Shown piece by piece: positions 23,365 to 31,843 of a DNA stretch of 64,000 nucleotides. This DNA is from CATQHS01 sp963422655 (GTDB lineage Bacteria > Actinomycetota > Acidimicrobiia > Acidimicrobiales > Aldehydirespiratoraceae). The notes below the pieces were generated by a model. It was not told the DNA's origin. It did no database searches and saw only the letters and a list, made by a program, of their open reading frames with translations. How positions within the stretch are numbered: the first letter of the stretch is position 1; the number at the start of each line of letters is the position of its first letter. A program made the position numbers and the translations under genes. The stretch spans positions 2,232,001 through 2,296,000 of the forward strand of contig OY730440.1 in NCBI GenBank assembly GCA_963422655.1. The letters run 5' to 3'.

Positions 23365-24339
23365 ATGCTCGTCATTCAGCGTCCGACCGTCGATGTGATC
23401 GACGCCGCCGACGGCAACCGCCAGAGATTCGCCATCGGTCCGCTCGAACCCGGATTCGGTCACACCATCGGCAACTCGCTGCGCCGAGCCCTGCTGTCGT
23501 CGATCCCGGGTGCAGCCGTCACTCAGGTTCGCTTCGATGATGCTCTCCACGAGTTCGCCACTATTGCGGGGGTAACCGAAGACGTCACCGACATCCTCTT
23601 GAACCTCAAGGACCTCATCGTGGTGATGCACAGCAACAAACCGGTGACACTGCGGCTCGATGCTCAGGGCCCGGCCGATGTCACCGCCGCCGACATCCGG
23701 ATCACTTCTGACATCGAGATCAAGAACCCTGATCTGCATATCGCTACCCTCAACCACAAAGGTTCGCTGAAGGCCGAGATCACTGTCGACCGGGGCCGCG
23801 GTTACGTGTCGGCCGAGCGCAACAAGACCAGCACCGATATCGGTGTGATTCCGGTCGACTCGATCTACTCGCCGGTACGCCGGGTTTCCTTCTCGGTCGA
23901 GGACACCCGGGTCGAGCAGTCAACCGATTACGACCGTCTCCTGCTCGATGTGGAGACGGACGGCTCCATCACTCCGTTGGAGGCCTTGGCCTCAGCCGGG
24001 GCCACCCTGCGGGCTCTGCTCCAGTTGGTCGAGGAGCTGAGCGGCGACCCCCAGGGTCTGGAACTGGGCGAGGCGGGCAATGCTGCGATAGAGGGCCCCG
24101 ACCTGAACCGCTCCATCGACGATCTCGGGTTGGCGACACGTACTGTCCATTGCCTGCACCAAGTTGGGATCGAGACCCTCGAGGATCTCTTGGGCGAGAC
24201 TCGGGATGAAGGCAAGACTCGGGATGAACTTTTGAACATCCCAAACTTCGGTCAGAAAAGCTCCGAAGATGTCGAAGCCGCGCTGGCCAGGCTGAGTGAG
24301 CAGGACGGCTTCGACTATTCGTTGCGGAGAGAGATCTGA
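23365..24339 (+). CDS. rpoA: RNA polymerase alpha subunit
   Basis: Dimerising scaffold of RNA polymerase and UP-element contact. 324 residues. The N-terminal domain shows FAIGPLEPGFGHTIGNSLRR and LLSSIPGAAVTQVRFDDALH; the C-terminal domain (about 250-310) shows LGLATRTVHCLHQVGIETLE and IPNFGQKSSEDVEAALA. An internal short duplication (ETRDEGKTRDELLNI) extends the usual loop slightly. The gene ends one base before rplQ. Confidence 0.98.
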   Translation: MLVIQRPTVDVIDAADGNRQRFAIGPLEPGFGHTIGNSLRRALLSSIPGAAVTQVRFDDALHEFATIAGVTEDVTDILLNLKDLIVVMHSNKPVTLRLDAQGPADVTAADIRITSDIEIKNPDLHIATLNHKGSLKAEITVDRGRGYVSAERNKTSTDIGVIPVDSIYSPVRRVSFSVEDTRVEQSTDYDRLLLDVETDGSITPLEALASAGATLRALLQLVEELSGDPQGLELGEAGNAAIEGPDLNRSIDDLGLATRTVHCLHQVGIETLEDLLGETRDEGKTRDELLNIPNFGQKSSEDVEAALARLSEQDGFDYSLRREI

Positions 24340-24340
24340 A

Positions 24341-24691
24341 ATGCCTCGGCCTCGCAAGGGCCGCCGTTTCGGCGGCAGTAGCCAGCACCAGAAGCTGATG
24401 ATGGCCAATCTGGTGGCCTCGCTGATCGCGGCCGAGGCCATCACCACCACCGAGGCCAAAGCCAAGGCCATGCGGCCCATCGCCGAGAAGATGATCACCA
24501 AGGCCAAGCGAGGTGGGGTTCACAACCACCGCCAGGTTGTGAGCTTCCTCGGTGACCGGGAGATGGCGTCCAAGCTCTTCGATGAGGTCGGACCCCGCTA
24601 CGGCGACCGTCCCGGCGGGTATACCCGGATTATCAGGCTCGGCCCCCGCCACGGCGACAACGCGCCGATGGCTCGTATCGAACTGGTGTAA
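24341..24691 (+). CDS. rplQ: 50S ribosomal protein L17
   Basis: Large-subunit protein near the exit tunnel. 116 residues from ATG 24341 (MPRPRKGRRFGGSSQHQKLM), with AEAITTTEAKAKAMRPIAEK and GGYTRIIRLGPRHGDNAPMA. It directly follows rpoA and precedes truA by 10 bp, the common order. Confidence 0.97.
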   Translation: MPRPRKGRRFGGSSQHQKLMMANLVASLIAAEAITTTEAKAKAMRPIAEKMITKAKRGGVHNHRQVVSFLGDREMASKLFDEVGPRYGDRPGGYTRIIRLGPRHGDNAPMARIELV

Positions 24692-24701
24692 CCGCGTCGG
24701 C

Positions 24702-25496
24702 ATGGGTCCGATCCGCCGGCCCGATCCGCCGTCGGGTGGGCGGGTCCGGATGCGGATGACCGTGGCTTACAACGGAGCGCCCTTTTGTGGCTTCGCTCGC
24801 AACGAGGGCGTCCCCACCGTGGCCGGCGTTCTCTCCGGCGCCTTGGGACGGGTGTTGGGTCATGAGGTGGAGCTGGCCTGTGCGGGCCGTACCGATCGGG
24901 GGGTGCACGCCCGGGCTCAGGTGATCTCATTCGACACGGTTGAGCAACGGGCTGATCCGGCTCGGCTGGTGCGGGCTGTGAACCGTATCTGCGGGCCAGA
25001 GGTGGCTGCTCTCAGTGCCCAAGTCGTCGGTGATGACTTCGATGCCCGGCTGTCGTGCACGAGCCGGGTGTATCGCTACCGGGTGCTGAGCTCGCCGGTT
25101 CCCGACCCGCTGGCGGCGGCGCTGTCTTGGCATGTCGAGCGCCCCTTGGACCTCAGGGCCATGCACACCGCCTCGGATCGCCTCTTGGGCACCCATGACT
25201 TCACGTCGTTTTGCCGCCGGAACCGGTCCCGGCCCGAAGAGGTGCTGATCCGTACCGTCTACCGGGCCGGATGGTGCCAGCAGGGGGATCTGATGGTCTT
25301 CGAGATCGAGGCCCGATCCTTCTGCCACCAGATGGTCCGCTCATTGGTGGGCGCCTTGGTGGCCGCGGGTTCGGGCCGTCTGCGAGCGGCCGACATGGGA
25401 GCGATCATCCGGGCCCGGGATCGCAACGCCGCTCCCTCACCGGCGCCGCCGCACGGTCTGGTGCTGTGGGCGGCCCGCTACCAGCGAGACCGATAG
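24702..25496 (+). CDS. truA: tRNA pseudouridine synthase A
   Basis: Isomerises uridines 38-40 in tRNA anticodon arms. 264 residues from ATG 24702; ATG 24750 (MRMTVAYNGAPFCGFARN) would remove a basic 16-residue leader. The catalytic motif CAGRTDRGVHA contains the essential Asp. SCTSRVYRYRVL and FCHQMVRSLVGALVAAGSGR are conserved. Its position after rplQ is the usual one in Actinobacteria. Confidence 0.95.
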   Translation: MGPIRRPDPPSGGRVRMRMTVAYNGAPFCGFARNEGVPTVAGVLSGALGRVLGHEVELACAGRTDRGVHARAQVISFDTVEQRADPARLVRAVNRICGPEVAALSAQVVGDDFDARLSCTSRVYRYRVLSSPVPDPLAAALSWHVERPLDLRAMHTASDRLLGTHDFTSFCRRNRSRPEEVLIRTVYRAGWCQQGDLMVFEIEARSFCHQMVRSLVGALVAAGSGRLRAADMGAIIRARDRNAAPSPAPPHGLVLWAARYQRDR

Positions 25497-25569
25497 ATGC
25501 CCTGATCACACGGCCTGCTCTGTTCGCTCGCGGGTCACACTGGTAGCGGCTTGTAATATTCGTGGTCTC

Positions 25570-26364
25570 ATGGGTCTCGATAACACGGCTGCTGCCCGCT
25601 GGGCCCGAGATCTGGTGGATTGGGCCGTTCCCAGCGAGATCCTCGACGCGGCGCCGCGCCGTCCTTATGTCTTCGTCCCGGAGATGTTCACCGCCCCCGA
25701 ACCCGGGACCTTCGAGCTGTCGGTGTCCAACCGGCGAGCAGCCGAGGCTCTCGACGACTCGGGTTCCGTCCTCGATGTCGGCTGCGGTGGGGGAGCCGCC
25801 GGCTTTGCTCTGGCGCCGCCGGCCACCGAGGTGATCGGCACCGACCGCCAGTCCGATATGGCGGACCTGTTCTTGGCCACGGCCCAGCAGCGGGAGATCA
25901 CCGCTTCGGCCCATGTCGGGTCGTGGCCGTCCATCGCCGACGAAGTGCCAGCCGCCGACGTGGTGGTGTGTCACAACGTCTTGTACAACGTGGCCGACAT
26001 CACCGGGTTCGTCGCCGCCCTCGACACCCATGCCCGGCGTCGGGTCGTGATCGAGATGACCCCCAAACACCCCCAAGACCTTCGCCGGCCGCTGTGGCGG
26101 CACTTCTGGAATCTGGAGCGACCCTTCGAGCCCACCGCCTCGGTGGCGGCCGAAGCGATAGGCGAGACCGGCATCGACGTCAACGTCGAGGAATCGATCC
26201 TGCCCGCGGACCGTTTCGCCTCCCGGTCCCGATCTCTGGAAGCGGCCTACTGGTGTCGGCAACTGTGCCTTCCTCCCGAGCGGGAACCCGAATGCACGGC
26301 GCTGATGGCTGGGCTGGCATTTCCCCGGGAACGGGTGACCATGTGGTGGGACGTGAACCGGTAG
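25570..26364 (+). CDS. Class I SAM-dependent methyltransferase
   Basis: 264 residues. Rossmann motif I LDVGCGGGAAGFALAPP lies near residues 68-84, with a second acidic strand VIGTDRQSDM and motif IV-like ADVVVCHNVLYNVADI. This is the general pattern of small-molecule or tRNA methyltransferases (Methyltransf_11/25-like), and the substrate cannot be told. It is a lone gene between truA and rplM, 73 bp after truA. A 126-bp gap follows with its own candidate promoter for rplM, so its role is probably independent of the ribosomal operon. Confidence 0.8.
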   Translation: MGLDNTAAARWARDLVDWAVPSEILDAAPRRPYVFVPEMFTAPEPGTFELSVSNRRAAEALDDSGSVLDVGCGGGAAGFALAPPATEVIGTDRQSDMADLFLATAQQREITASAHVGSWPSIADEVPAADVVVCHNVLYNVADITGFVAALDTHARRRVVIEMTPKHPQDLRRPLWRHFWNLERPFEPTASVAAEAIGETGIDVNVEESILPADRFASRSRSLEAAYWCRQLCLPPEREPECTALMAGLAFPRERVTMWWDVNR

Positions 26365-26416
26365 CAGGCCCCTGCGGGCACTGTGCACGGTGAAGTGAAG
26401 ATGGTACGTTCGAGCG

Positions 26417-26446
26417 TTGGTCCGATTGTCGTTGCGATGTTATGGC
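26417..26446 (+). promoter_or_regulatory. Candidate promoter for rplM-rpsI
   Basis: TTGGTC (26417-26422), an 18-bp spacer and TATGGC (26441-26446) lie 45 bp upstream of the rplM TTG start. The -10 resembles the TATGGT upstream of amt. Sequence match only. Confidence 0.35.
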
Positions 26447-26490
26447 TCTAGCCTGGTTCGACAGTCCCCCGCCCTGCCCATGGAGCTGTC

Positions 26491-26943
26491 TTGTCCACTT
26501 ACAGCCCGAAAGCCAGTGAGATCGAACGAGCCTGGCACCTCGTCGACGCCGACGGCTTGGTGCTGGGCCGGCTGGCTACCGAGGTGTCCACCCTGCTGCG
26601 GGGTAAGCACAAGCCGATCTACGCCCCCCATATCGACACCGGGGACCATGTGGTGATCGTCAACGCCGCCAAGGTCACCCTCACCGCGGGCAAAGCCAAG
26701 AAGAAGATGGTGCACCGCCACTCCGGCTACCCTGGTGGTCTGCACAGCCAGACCTACGCAACCAAGCTGGCTCGGCAACCGGAGCAAGCCCTGCGTGACA
26801 CCATCAAAGGCATGTTGCCCAAGACCCGGCTGGGCCGGGCCCAGATCAAGAAGCTGAAGGTGTACGCCGGTCCCGCCCATCCCCACCAAGCCCAGAACCC
26901 ACAGCCTTACGCCATCGCTCACGCCCGAGCGGGTCGGTCCTGA
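26491..26943 (+). CDS. rplM: 50S ribosomal protein L13
   Basis: Early assembly protein of the large subunit. 150 residues from TTG 26491 (MSTYSPKASEIERAWHLVDA), with GGAG 6 bp upstream. VLGRLATEVSTLLRGKHKP, HSGYPGGL and GMLPKTRLGRAQIKKLKVY are diagnostic. The TTG start is supported by alignment to the common MRTYSPK...N-terminus. It precedes rpsI by 12 bp. Confidence 0.96.
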   Translation: MSTYSPKASEIERAWHLVDADGLVLGRLATEVSTLLRGKHKPIYAPHIDTGDHVVIVNAAKVTLTAGKAKKKMVHRHSGYPGGLHSQTYATKLARQPEQALRDTIKGMLPKTRLGRAQIKKLKVYAGPAHPHQAQNPQPYAIAHARAGRS

Positions 26944-26955
26944 GGTTCTGAGGAC

Positions 26956-27348
26956 ATGGCCGCCCCCCTCGTGCAGTCCACCGGCCGGCGCAAGCGGTCT
27001 GTGGCCCGAGTCCGGATCCGGACAGGATCCGGGTCCGTGACCGTCAACGGGCGACCCGTCGAAAACTACTTCCCGTCGCACACCCGACGACTGCTGTTGC
27101 TGGAGCCGCTCGGGATGGCCGATGCCGACCAGCGCTACGACGTCGACGCCACCATCCACGGCGGTGGCCCCAGCGGCCAAGCCGGCGCCTTGCGGCTGGG
27201 CATCGCCCGGGGTCTGGTCGAGATCGAGCCCGAGCTGCGTGACGCCTTGAAGAAGGGCGGGTTCTTGACCCGCGATCCTCGCAAGAAGGAATCCAAGAAG
27301 TACGGACTCAAGAAGGCCCGCAAGGCTCCGCAGTACAGCAAGCGTTGA
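26956..27348 (+). CDS. rpsI: 30S ribosomal protein S9
   Basis: Small-subunit head protein whose C-terminal tail contacts P-site tRNA. 130 residues: STGRRKRSVARVRIRTGSG at the start, GGPSGQAGALRLGIARGL in the middle and the invariant KAPQYSKR tail. Paired with rplM as in nearly all bacteria. Confidence 0.98.
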   Translation: MAAPLVQSTGRRKRSVARVRIRTGSGSVTVNGRPVENYFPSHTRRLLLLEPLGMADADQRYDVDATIHGGGPSGQAGALRLGIARGLVEIEPELRDALKKGGFLTRDPRKKESKKYGLKKARKAPQYSKR

Positions 27349-27384
27349 GAACGAGGCCGGTGCGGGTCGGCCGACGGTGACCGC

Positions 27385-28710
27385 GTGGAACTGAGGTTCG
27401 GGACCGACGGGGTGCGCGGCGATGCTCGCACCGAACTCAGCGCTCCCGCAGTCGAGAGACTGGGCCGGGCCGCGGCCGAGGTACTCGTCACGGACCGGTT
27501 CGCGGTAGGCCGAGACACTCGGGCTTCGGGGCCGGCTCTGGTCGAGGCAATCCATCGGGGGGTGACAGCCGCGGGCGGTTCGCCTGTCGACCTGGGAGTG
27601 GTGCCCACCCCGGCCGTGGCCCGCTGGTGCGCTTTGGAGAACATGGCCGGAGCGGTGGTGTCGGCTTCGCACAATCCCTGGCACGACAACGGCGTGAAGT
27701 TCTTCGGCCCGGGCGGCGTCAAGCTCGACGACGTCGCTCAGAGCCGGATCCAGGCCCGTTTCGAGGCTGTCGAAGCGAGCCTGAGTCCCGGCGCCGGCCC
27801 GGTGAGGGTCAGATCACAAGCTGATACGGCCCGTCGCCTGCATCTCGACGCGGTGGTGGACAGCATCGAGGGCCGGAATCTGGCCGGTTTGAACGTGGTG
27901 GTGGACGGGGCCAACGGGGCGGCGTCGGTGATCGGGCCCCAGTGCTTGCGCCAGTTGGGTGTATCCGTTCAGGAGTTGAGCACCGCCCCCGACGGGCGAA
28001 ACATCAACGAGGGGTGCGGCTCCACCCATCCCGAGAGCCTTCAGGCCGCGGTGAGAGAGCTGGGGGCCGATGCCGGTGTGGCCTTCGACGGTGACGCCGA
28101 CCGGTTTCTGGCCGTCGATCACACCGGGGAACTGGTGGACGGCGACCAGATAATCGCCATGTGTGCGATCGACCGCAAGCAACGGGGGACACTGCGGGGT
28201 CTCGGTGTGGTGGTGACGGTGATGGCCAACGGCGGGTTGCGACGATCCATGGCGGCCGAAGGCATCGAAGTGGTCGACACCGCCGTCGGTGACCGCCACG
28301 TGCTGGAGATGCTCGACCGGAGAGGCCTGGTCTTGGGTGGAGAGCAGTCGGGGCATCTGATCTTCAGGGATCTGGCCACCACTGGCGACGGGTTACTCAG
28401 CGCCGTGCAGTTACTGGATGTGGTCAAGCGGTCGGGGCGGCGTCTGGCCGAACTGGCGGCCGGGGCCATGACACGGTTCCCTCAAGTCCTCACCGGCGTC
28501 CCCATCCGGGAGCGGGGCGGCGATCTCGAGGCCCGTCTGGCTCCGATCGCCGCCGTCGCCGCTCAGCGTCTGGGCGAATCGGGTCGGGTGCTGGTCCGAC
28601 CGTCAGGGACCGAGCCGCTGGTGCGGGTCATGGTGGAGGCCGCCGACCATTCCCGGGCCCGAACCGAAGCCGACCGGCTGTCGGCCGAGATCAGCGCTGC
28701 CCTTTCCTGA
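27385..28710 (+). CDS. glmM: Phosphoglucosamine mutase
   Basis: Interconverts glucosamine-6-phosphate and glucosamine-1-phosphate on the way to UDP-GlcNAc and peptidoglycan. 441 residues from a GTG start (MELRFGTDGVRGDARTELSA). The phosphoserine loop SASHNPWHDNGVKFF, the metal loop FDGDADRFLAVD, the sugar-binding GGEQSGHLIF and the phosphate-binding RPSGTEPLVRVMVEA are all intact. It follows rpsI by 36 bp, the usual actinobacterial order. The last 20 bp overlap the 3' end of the convergent DUF368 gene. Confidence 0.97.
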   Translation: MELRFGTDGVRGDARTELSAPAVERLGRAAAEVLVTDRFAVGRDTRASGPALVEAIHRGVTAAGGSPVDLGVVPTPAVARWCALENMAGAVVSASHNPWHDNGVKFFGPGGVKLDDVAQSRIQARFEAVEASLSPGAGPVRVRSQADTARRLHLDAVVDSIEGRNLAGLNVVVDGANGAASVIGPQCLRQLGVSVQELSTAPDGRNINEGCGSTHPESLQAAVRELGADAGVAFDGDADRFLAVDHTGELVDGDQIIAMCAIDRKQRGTLRGLGVVVTVMANGGLRRSMAAEGIEVVDTAVGDRHVLEMLDRRGLVLGGEQSGHLIFRDLATTGDGLLSAVQLLDVVKRSGRRLAELAAGAMTRFPQVLTGVPIRERGGDLEARLAPIAAVAAQRLGESGRVLVRPSGTEPLVRVMVEAADHSRARTEADRLSAEISAALS

Positions 28711-29698
28711 GGCCGGTCGGGGGTGTAGCCCGCTCGGCCCAGCGGGACCAAGCCAGCACTACCACGAAGCCAGCTACGGCCAAGGCCGTAGGCCCGAACC
28801 ACTCGCTGGCCGTCGGCCATCCCAGACCGGTGCCGGTGACCACCTCATCGGCGTCGCTGCTCATGACGCCGACCCCGTCGGGCCAAGGCCACAGTACTCG
28901 CAGCGATCCGATCATCAGACCGACCATGACGGCCATGACCCAGTCGTGAGCCCGTTCCAGCAGCCGGCCCAGAAGCGACGAGAACAACGCCACCCCCACC
29001 AAGGCCCCCAAGGCCAGGGCGGCCCCGTCGCCGTAGCGGCGTTCGTGGACGATGGTGATCGCAGCGCCGTACAGGCCCATCATCAACAGCAGGAACGACC
29101 CGCTGATGCCGGGCAGGATCATGGCACAGACCGTGATCATCCCCGCGGCTACCAAGACCACCGGTGAGGGATCCGGCACCGGCCCGGCCCTGAGTCCGAG
29201 CCCGGCGAAAACGGCGACGGCAACGGCGGCCACGACCGCCAGGTGGACGAGGCGGCGGGTGCGGATCATCGAGGCCGCCACAATTGTCGAAGCCACCACC
29301 AGCCCGGCAAACAAACCGGCCATCTCGGTCGGGTGGGTGCGCAGCCGGGTCTCGATCACCGAAGCCAACGCCACGACGGCTACGACGATCCCTGCTGCCA
29401 ATGGCATCAAGAACTGCCAGTCGATAGCCCGGACCCGGTCCCGGAAACGGCGCCAGTCCCCGGTGACGAGCGCAGCCGGAGTTCGGGCCACGGACCGGAT
29501 CGCCTCTACCAAGCGTTCGTAGATGCCCAGCACCAAAGCGACGGTTCCGCCCGAAACGCCGGGCACCACATCGGCCGCGCCCATCACCAACCCCCGCAGG
29601 ATCTGAGCTGTGGCTTGAGCCGTTGCAGTTCGTGGCGGTGTCACGCGGTTGTCAGGGCTGTCGAGATGTGGCTGTCGAGGTCGATCGGACTCGGTCAA
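28691..29698 (-). CDS. DUF368 membrane protein (undecaprenyl-phosphate translocase family)
   Basis: 335 residues with about eight hydrophobic segments. The duplicated family motifs VVPGVSGGTVALVLGIYE near the N-terminus and ILPGISGSFLLLMMGLY in the second half are clear. Members of PF04018 (PopT-type) have been shown to recycle undecaprenyl phosphate across the membrane, so that role is the best guess. It starts at TTG 29698 with a 4-bp overlap (TTGA) with the upstream XRE-cupin gene, so it is probably co-transcribed with gmaS and the regulator. The biochemical link is not obvious. The 3' end overlaps glmM by 20 bp. Confidence 0.88.
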   Translation of the reverse strand: MTESDRPRQPHLDSPDNRVTPPRTATAQATAQILRGLVMGAADVVPGVSGGTVALVLGIYERLVEAIRSVARTPAALVTGDWRRFRDRVRAIDWQFLMPLAAGIVVAVVALASVIETRLRTHPTEMAGLFAGLVVASTIVAASMIRTRRLVHLAVVAAVAVAVFAGLGLRAGPVPDPSPVVLVAAGMITVCAMILPGISGSFLLLMMGLYGAAITIVHERRYGDGAALALGALVGVALFSSLLGRLLERAHDWVMAVMVGLMIGSLRVLWPWPDGVGVMSSDADEVVTGTGLGWPTASEWFGPTALAVAGFVVVLAWSRWAERATPPTGLRKGQR

Positions 29699-30303
29699 GG
29701 GGCACTCGGAATCGAATGAACCTTGAGCGACAGGAAACGGATGGGTAACTCGATCAGGTCCACCGGGCCGTGGGCTATCTCTCCGTGGATCTGCATGGTG
29801 TCACCAGGTCTGAGCACGTACCGCTTGGCGCCGTAGCCGTATTCGATCACGCCTTCGACGATGTAGAGGTATTCTACGCCCCCGTGCTGGAACACCGGAA
29901 AGATCTCGTCGGCTTCGGTGAGAGTCACCAGTATCGGTTCGATGACGCGAAGCGGCCCTCTCAGCGAGCCGAGGTCCTGGTAGCGACGGCCTTCCCCCGA
30001 TCCTTGATGGGCGATGTCGAGACCTTCGCCGGCAGGCACGATCACGGCGTCGTGCTCCTCGTCGAGCCCGCGGAAGAAGGCGGTGAGAGGTACTCCGGCT
30101 GCGTTGGCCAGGCTGGTCAGCGTGTTCAAGCTCGGTGACGTCTGACCGTTCTCGATCTTCGACAGCATTCCCAGCGACAGGCCGGCAGCTTCCGCGAATC
30201 GCTCCATCGTGAGGCCGAGCCCCACCCGCAGATCTTTGACCCGTACGCCCACCACCCGGCAGACGTCATCGACATCGAGTTGCTCGCTGCGGTCAGAAGG
30301 CAC
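29695..30303 (-). CDS. XRE-family regulator with C-terminal cupin domain
   Basis: 202 residues from GTG 30303. A helix-turn-helix of the XRE/Cro type occupies about residues 16-75 (VKDLRVGLGLTMERFAEAAG, LSLGMLSKIENGQTSPSLNT). A cupin_2 domain follows (HGGVEYLYIVEGVIEYGYG, RPGDTMQIHGEIAHGP). This architecture is that of PuuR-like regulators, which often sit next to glutamine-synthetase-like genes and sense amines or amino acids. It lies 21 bp downstream of gmaS on the same strand, so it is likely the local regulator of methylamine genes. The ligand and operators are unknown. Confidence 0.9.
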   Translation of the reverse strand: MPSDRSEQLDVDDVCRVVGVRVKDLRVGLGLTMERFAEAAGLSLGMLSKIENGQTSPSLNTLTSLANAAGVPLTAFFRGLDEEHDAVIVPAGEGLDIAHQGSGEGRRYQDLGSLRGPLRVIEPILVTLTEADEIFPVFQHGGVEYLYIVEGVIEYGYGAKRYVLRPGDTMQIHGEIAHGPVDLIELPIRFLSLKVHSIPSAP

Positions 30304-30324
30304 CTGATCAGAGGAAACTTCGGA

Positions 30325-31683
30325 TCACACGAGCGACAGGTACTGCTCCACCTCCGACGGAGTGACCTGATGGTGATGAGTGAGGAACTCTTGTCTCTTC
30401 ACCGTCGCGAAGTAGTCGCGGTACGCGCCGTCGGCCGTCATCCCCAAGCCCTCCCGGAACACGTCGTTGGCGGCCAGGCTGTCGGCCGCGTGCAGCAGCG
30501 TGGGCGGCAGGGTCTTGATGCCCCGGGCCGCGACCTCCTCGGCCGGCAAGGTGAAGAGATTGGCGGTGTTCGGCACGCCCGGGTCCATCTCGTTGTCGAT
30601 GCCGTCGAGCCCGCAGGCCAGCATTGCGGCCAGCATGAGGTAGGGGTTGGCGGCGCCGTCGGCCAAGCGCACCTCGATGCGGTCCGGCTCGGGGACGCGA
30701 ATCATCTGCGTGCGGTTGTTACCGCCGTAGACGGCGTAGGCCGGGGCCCAAGTGGCGCCGGACGTTGGTGCGCCCACCCCCATGCGTTTGTAGGAGTTGA
30801 CGGTCGGGCACAAGATGGCGACCAGCGCCTCGGCGTGGGCTATGAGGCCGGCTGTGAATCGGTAAGCGAGGTCGCTGAGCCCGAGTCCCTTGCTGTCGGT
30901 CTCGCCGGCCGGGAAGAGGGGCTCGTCGTTGTCCGCGCTCCACAGGCTGAGATGGGCGTGGAGCCCGTTGCCGGTCTTGTCGGCAAAAGGCTTGGGCATG
31001 AACGTGGCGTACCGCCCGTCCCGCTGGGCCAGGGTGTGGATCATCAACCGGAACAGGATCAGCCGGTCGGCGGTGGTCAGGGCGTCGGAGTACTGCCAGT
31101 TCTGTTCGTACTGGCCGTTGGCGTCCTCATGATCGTTGGCGTAGTTGGCCCAGCCCATGGTGTCGAGGTGCTTGGAAACCGTGGTGAGGTGGGGCAGCAT
31201 CCGGGTCAGTCCCCGGGCGTCGTAGCAAGGGCGGGGGTCGATATCGCGATCGTCAGCAACGCTGATCCTGCCGTTTTCGTCCCGTACCACCAGCGAGTAC
31301 TCGGCCTCGAAGCCGGCCTTGAGCACGAGGTTGCGGGCCGCCAGCGACTCCAGAGCCCGGCGGAGGATCACCCTGGGGGCGTAAGGCCACAGCTCGCCCT
31401 CCACCGTGGGGTCGCACTGCATGGCGGCCACGTTGGGCTGCCACGGCAACTGCATGTACGACGCCGGATCGGGTCGCGCCGCAATGTCGGGGCTCGAGGG
31501 GTCCTGGCCTATGGGTCCGGCCGCGAAACCAGCGAACCCGGCCCCGTCGGCCATCAGCGTGTCGAGCGCCTCCACCGGTACGAGCTTGGCGCACGGTTTG
31601 CCGTGCATTTCGACGAACATGGCGTAGATGAACTCCACGCCATCGGCTCGAATCCGTGACCGGATGTCTTCTACTGGGCTCAC
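30325..31683 (-). CDS. gmaS: Glutamine synthetase family ligase, gamma-glutamylmethylamide synthetase-like (GmaS/GlnT)
   Basis: ATP-dependent ligase expected to join methylamine (or ammonia) to glutamate. 452 residues from GTG 31683, which is preceded by AAGGAGG six bases upstream; a longer frame to 31746 has no such site. Glutamine-synthetase catalytic motifs are visible: GFEAEYSLVV, YANDHEDANGQYEQNW, KTGNGLHAHLSLW, NSYKRMG and GNNRTQMIRVPEPDRIEVRL. The pattern GAGFAGFA and the HEDANGQ segment resemble the GmaS/GlnT type, not GlnA. The neighbouring mgs- and mgd-like genes favour the GmaS role. A PuuA-like gamma-glutamyl-polyamine ligase is the main alternative, given the adjacent XRE-cupin regulator. 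Confidence 0.85.
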   Translation of the reverse strand: MSPVEDIRSRIRADGVEFIYAMFVEMHGKPCAKLVPVEALDTLMADGAGFAGFAAGPIGQDPSSPDIAARPDPASYMQLPWQPNVAAMQCDPTVEGELWPYAPRVILRRALESLAARNLVLKAGFEAEYSLVVRDENGRISVADDRDIDPRPCYDARGLTRMLPHLTTVSKHLDTMGWANYANDHEDANGQYEQNWQYSDALTTADRLILFRLMIHTLAQRDGRYATFMPKPFADKTGNGLHAHLSLWSADNDEPLFPAGETDSKGLGLSDLAYRFTAGLIAHAEALVAILCPTVNSYKRMGVGAPTSGATWAPAYAVYGGNNRTQMIRVPEPDRIEVRLADGAANPYLMLAAMLACGLDGIDNEMDPGVPNTANLFTLPAEEVAARGIKTLPPTLLHAADSLAANDVFREGLGMTADGAYRDYFATVKRQEFLTHHHQVTPSEVEQYLSLV

Positions 31684-31843
31684 AGCGATCCTCCTTACAC
31701 AGTTCCACCGCTGAACAGGCTCCCAGAATAATCGGCCTCGGGGCAATTACTGTTGAGAAAGAGCCTTCACCAGTGTTAAAGGGACGTTAGCATCCCTGTG
31801 GTCCGAGGGCGACCCGACCGGGAGAACACACCGGGGAGAGAAC
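31684..31843. promoter_or_regulatory. Divergent regulatory region between gmaS and mgsA
   Basis: 160 bp separating two divergent methylamine operons, with no gene. The gmaS Shine-Dalgarno (complement of 31690-31696) lies here. On the plus strand TTGAGA (31753-31758) and TTAAAG (31776-31781), 17 bp apart, form a weak candidate mgsA promoter. Central AT-rich sequence suggests promoters or operators for both directions, possibly bound by the XRE-cupin protein. No strong dyad was seen. Confidence 0.4.

Noticed and set aside
31684..31746. Longer N-terminus for the gmaS-like ligase starting at 31746
   Set aside because: The extra residues do not resemble the family, and AAGGAGG is ideally placed for GTG 31683.
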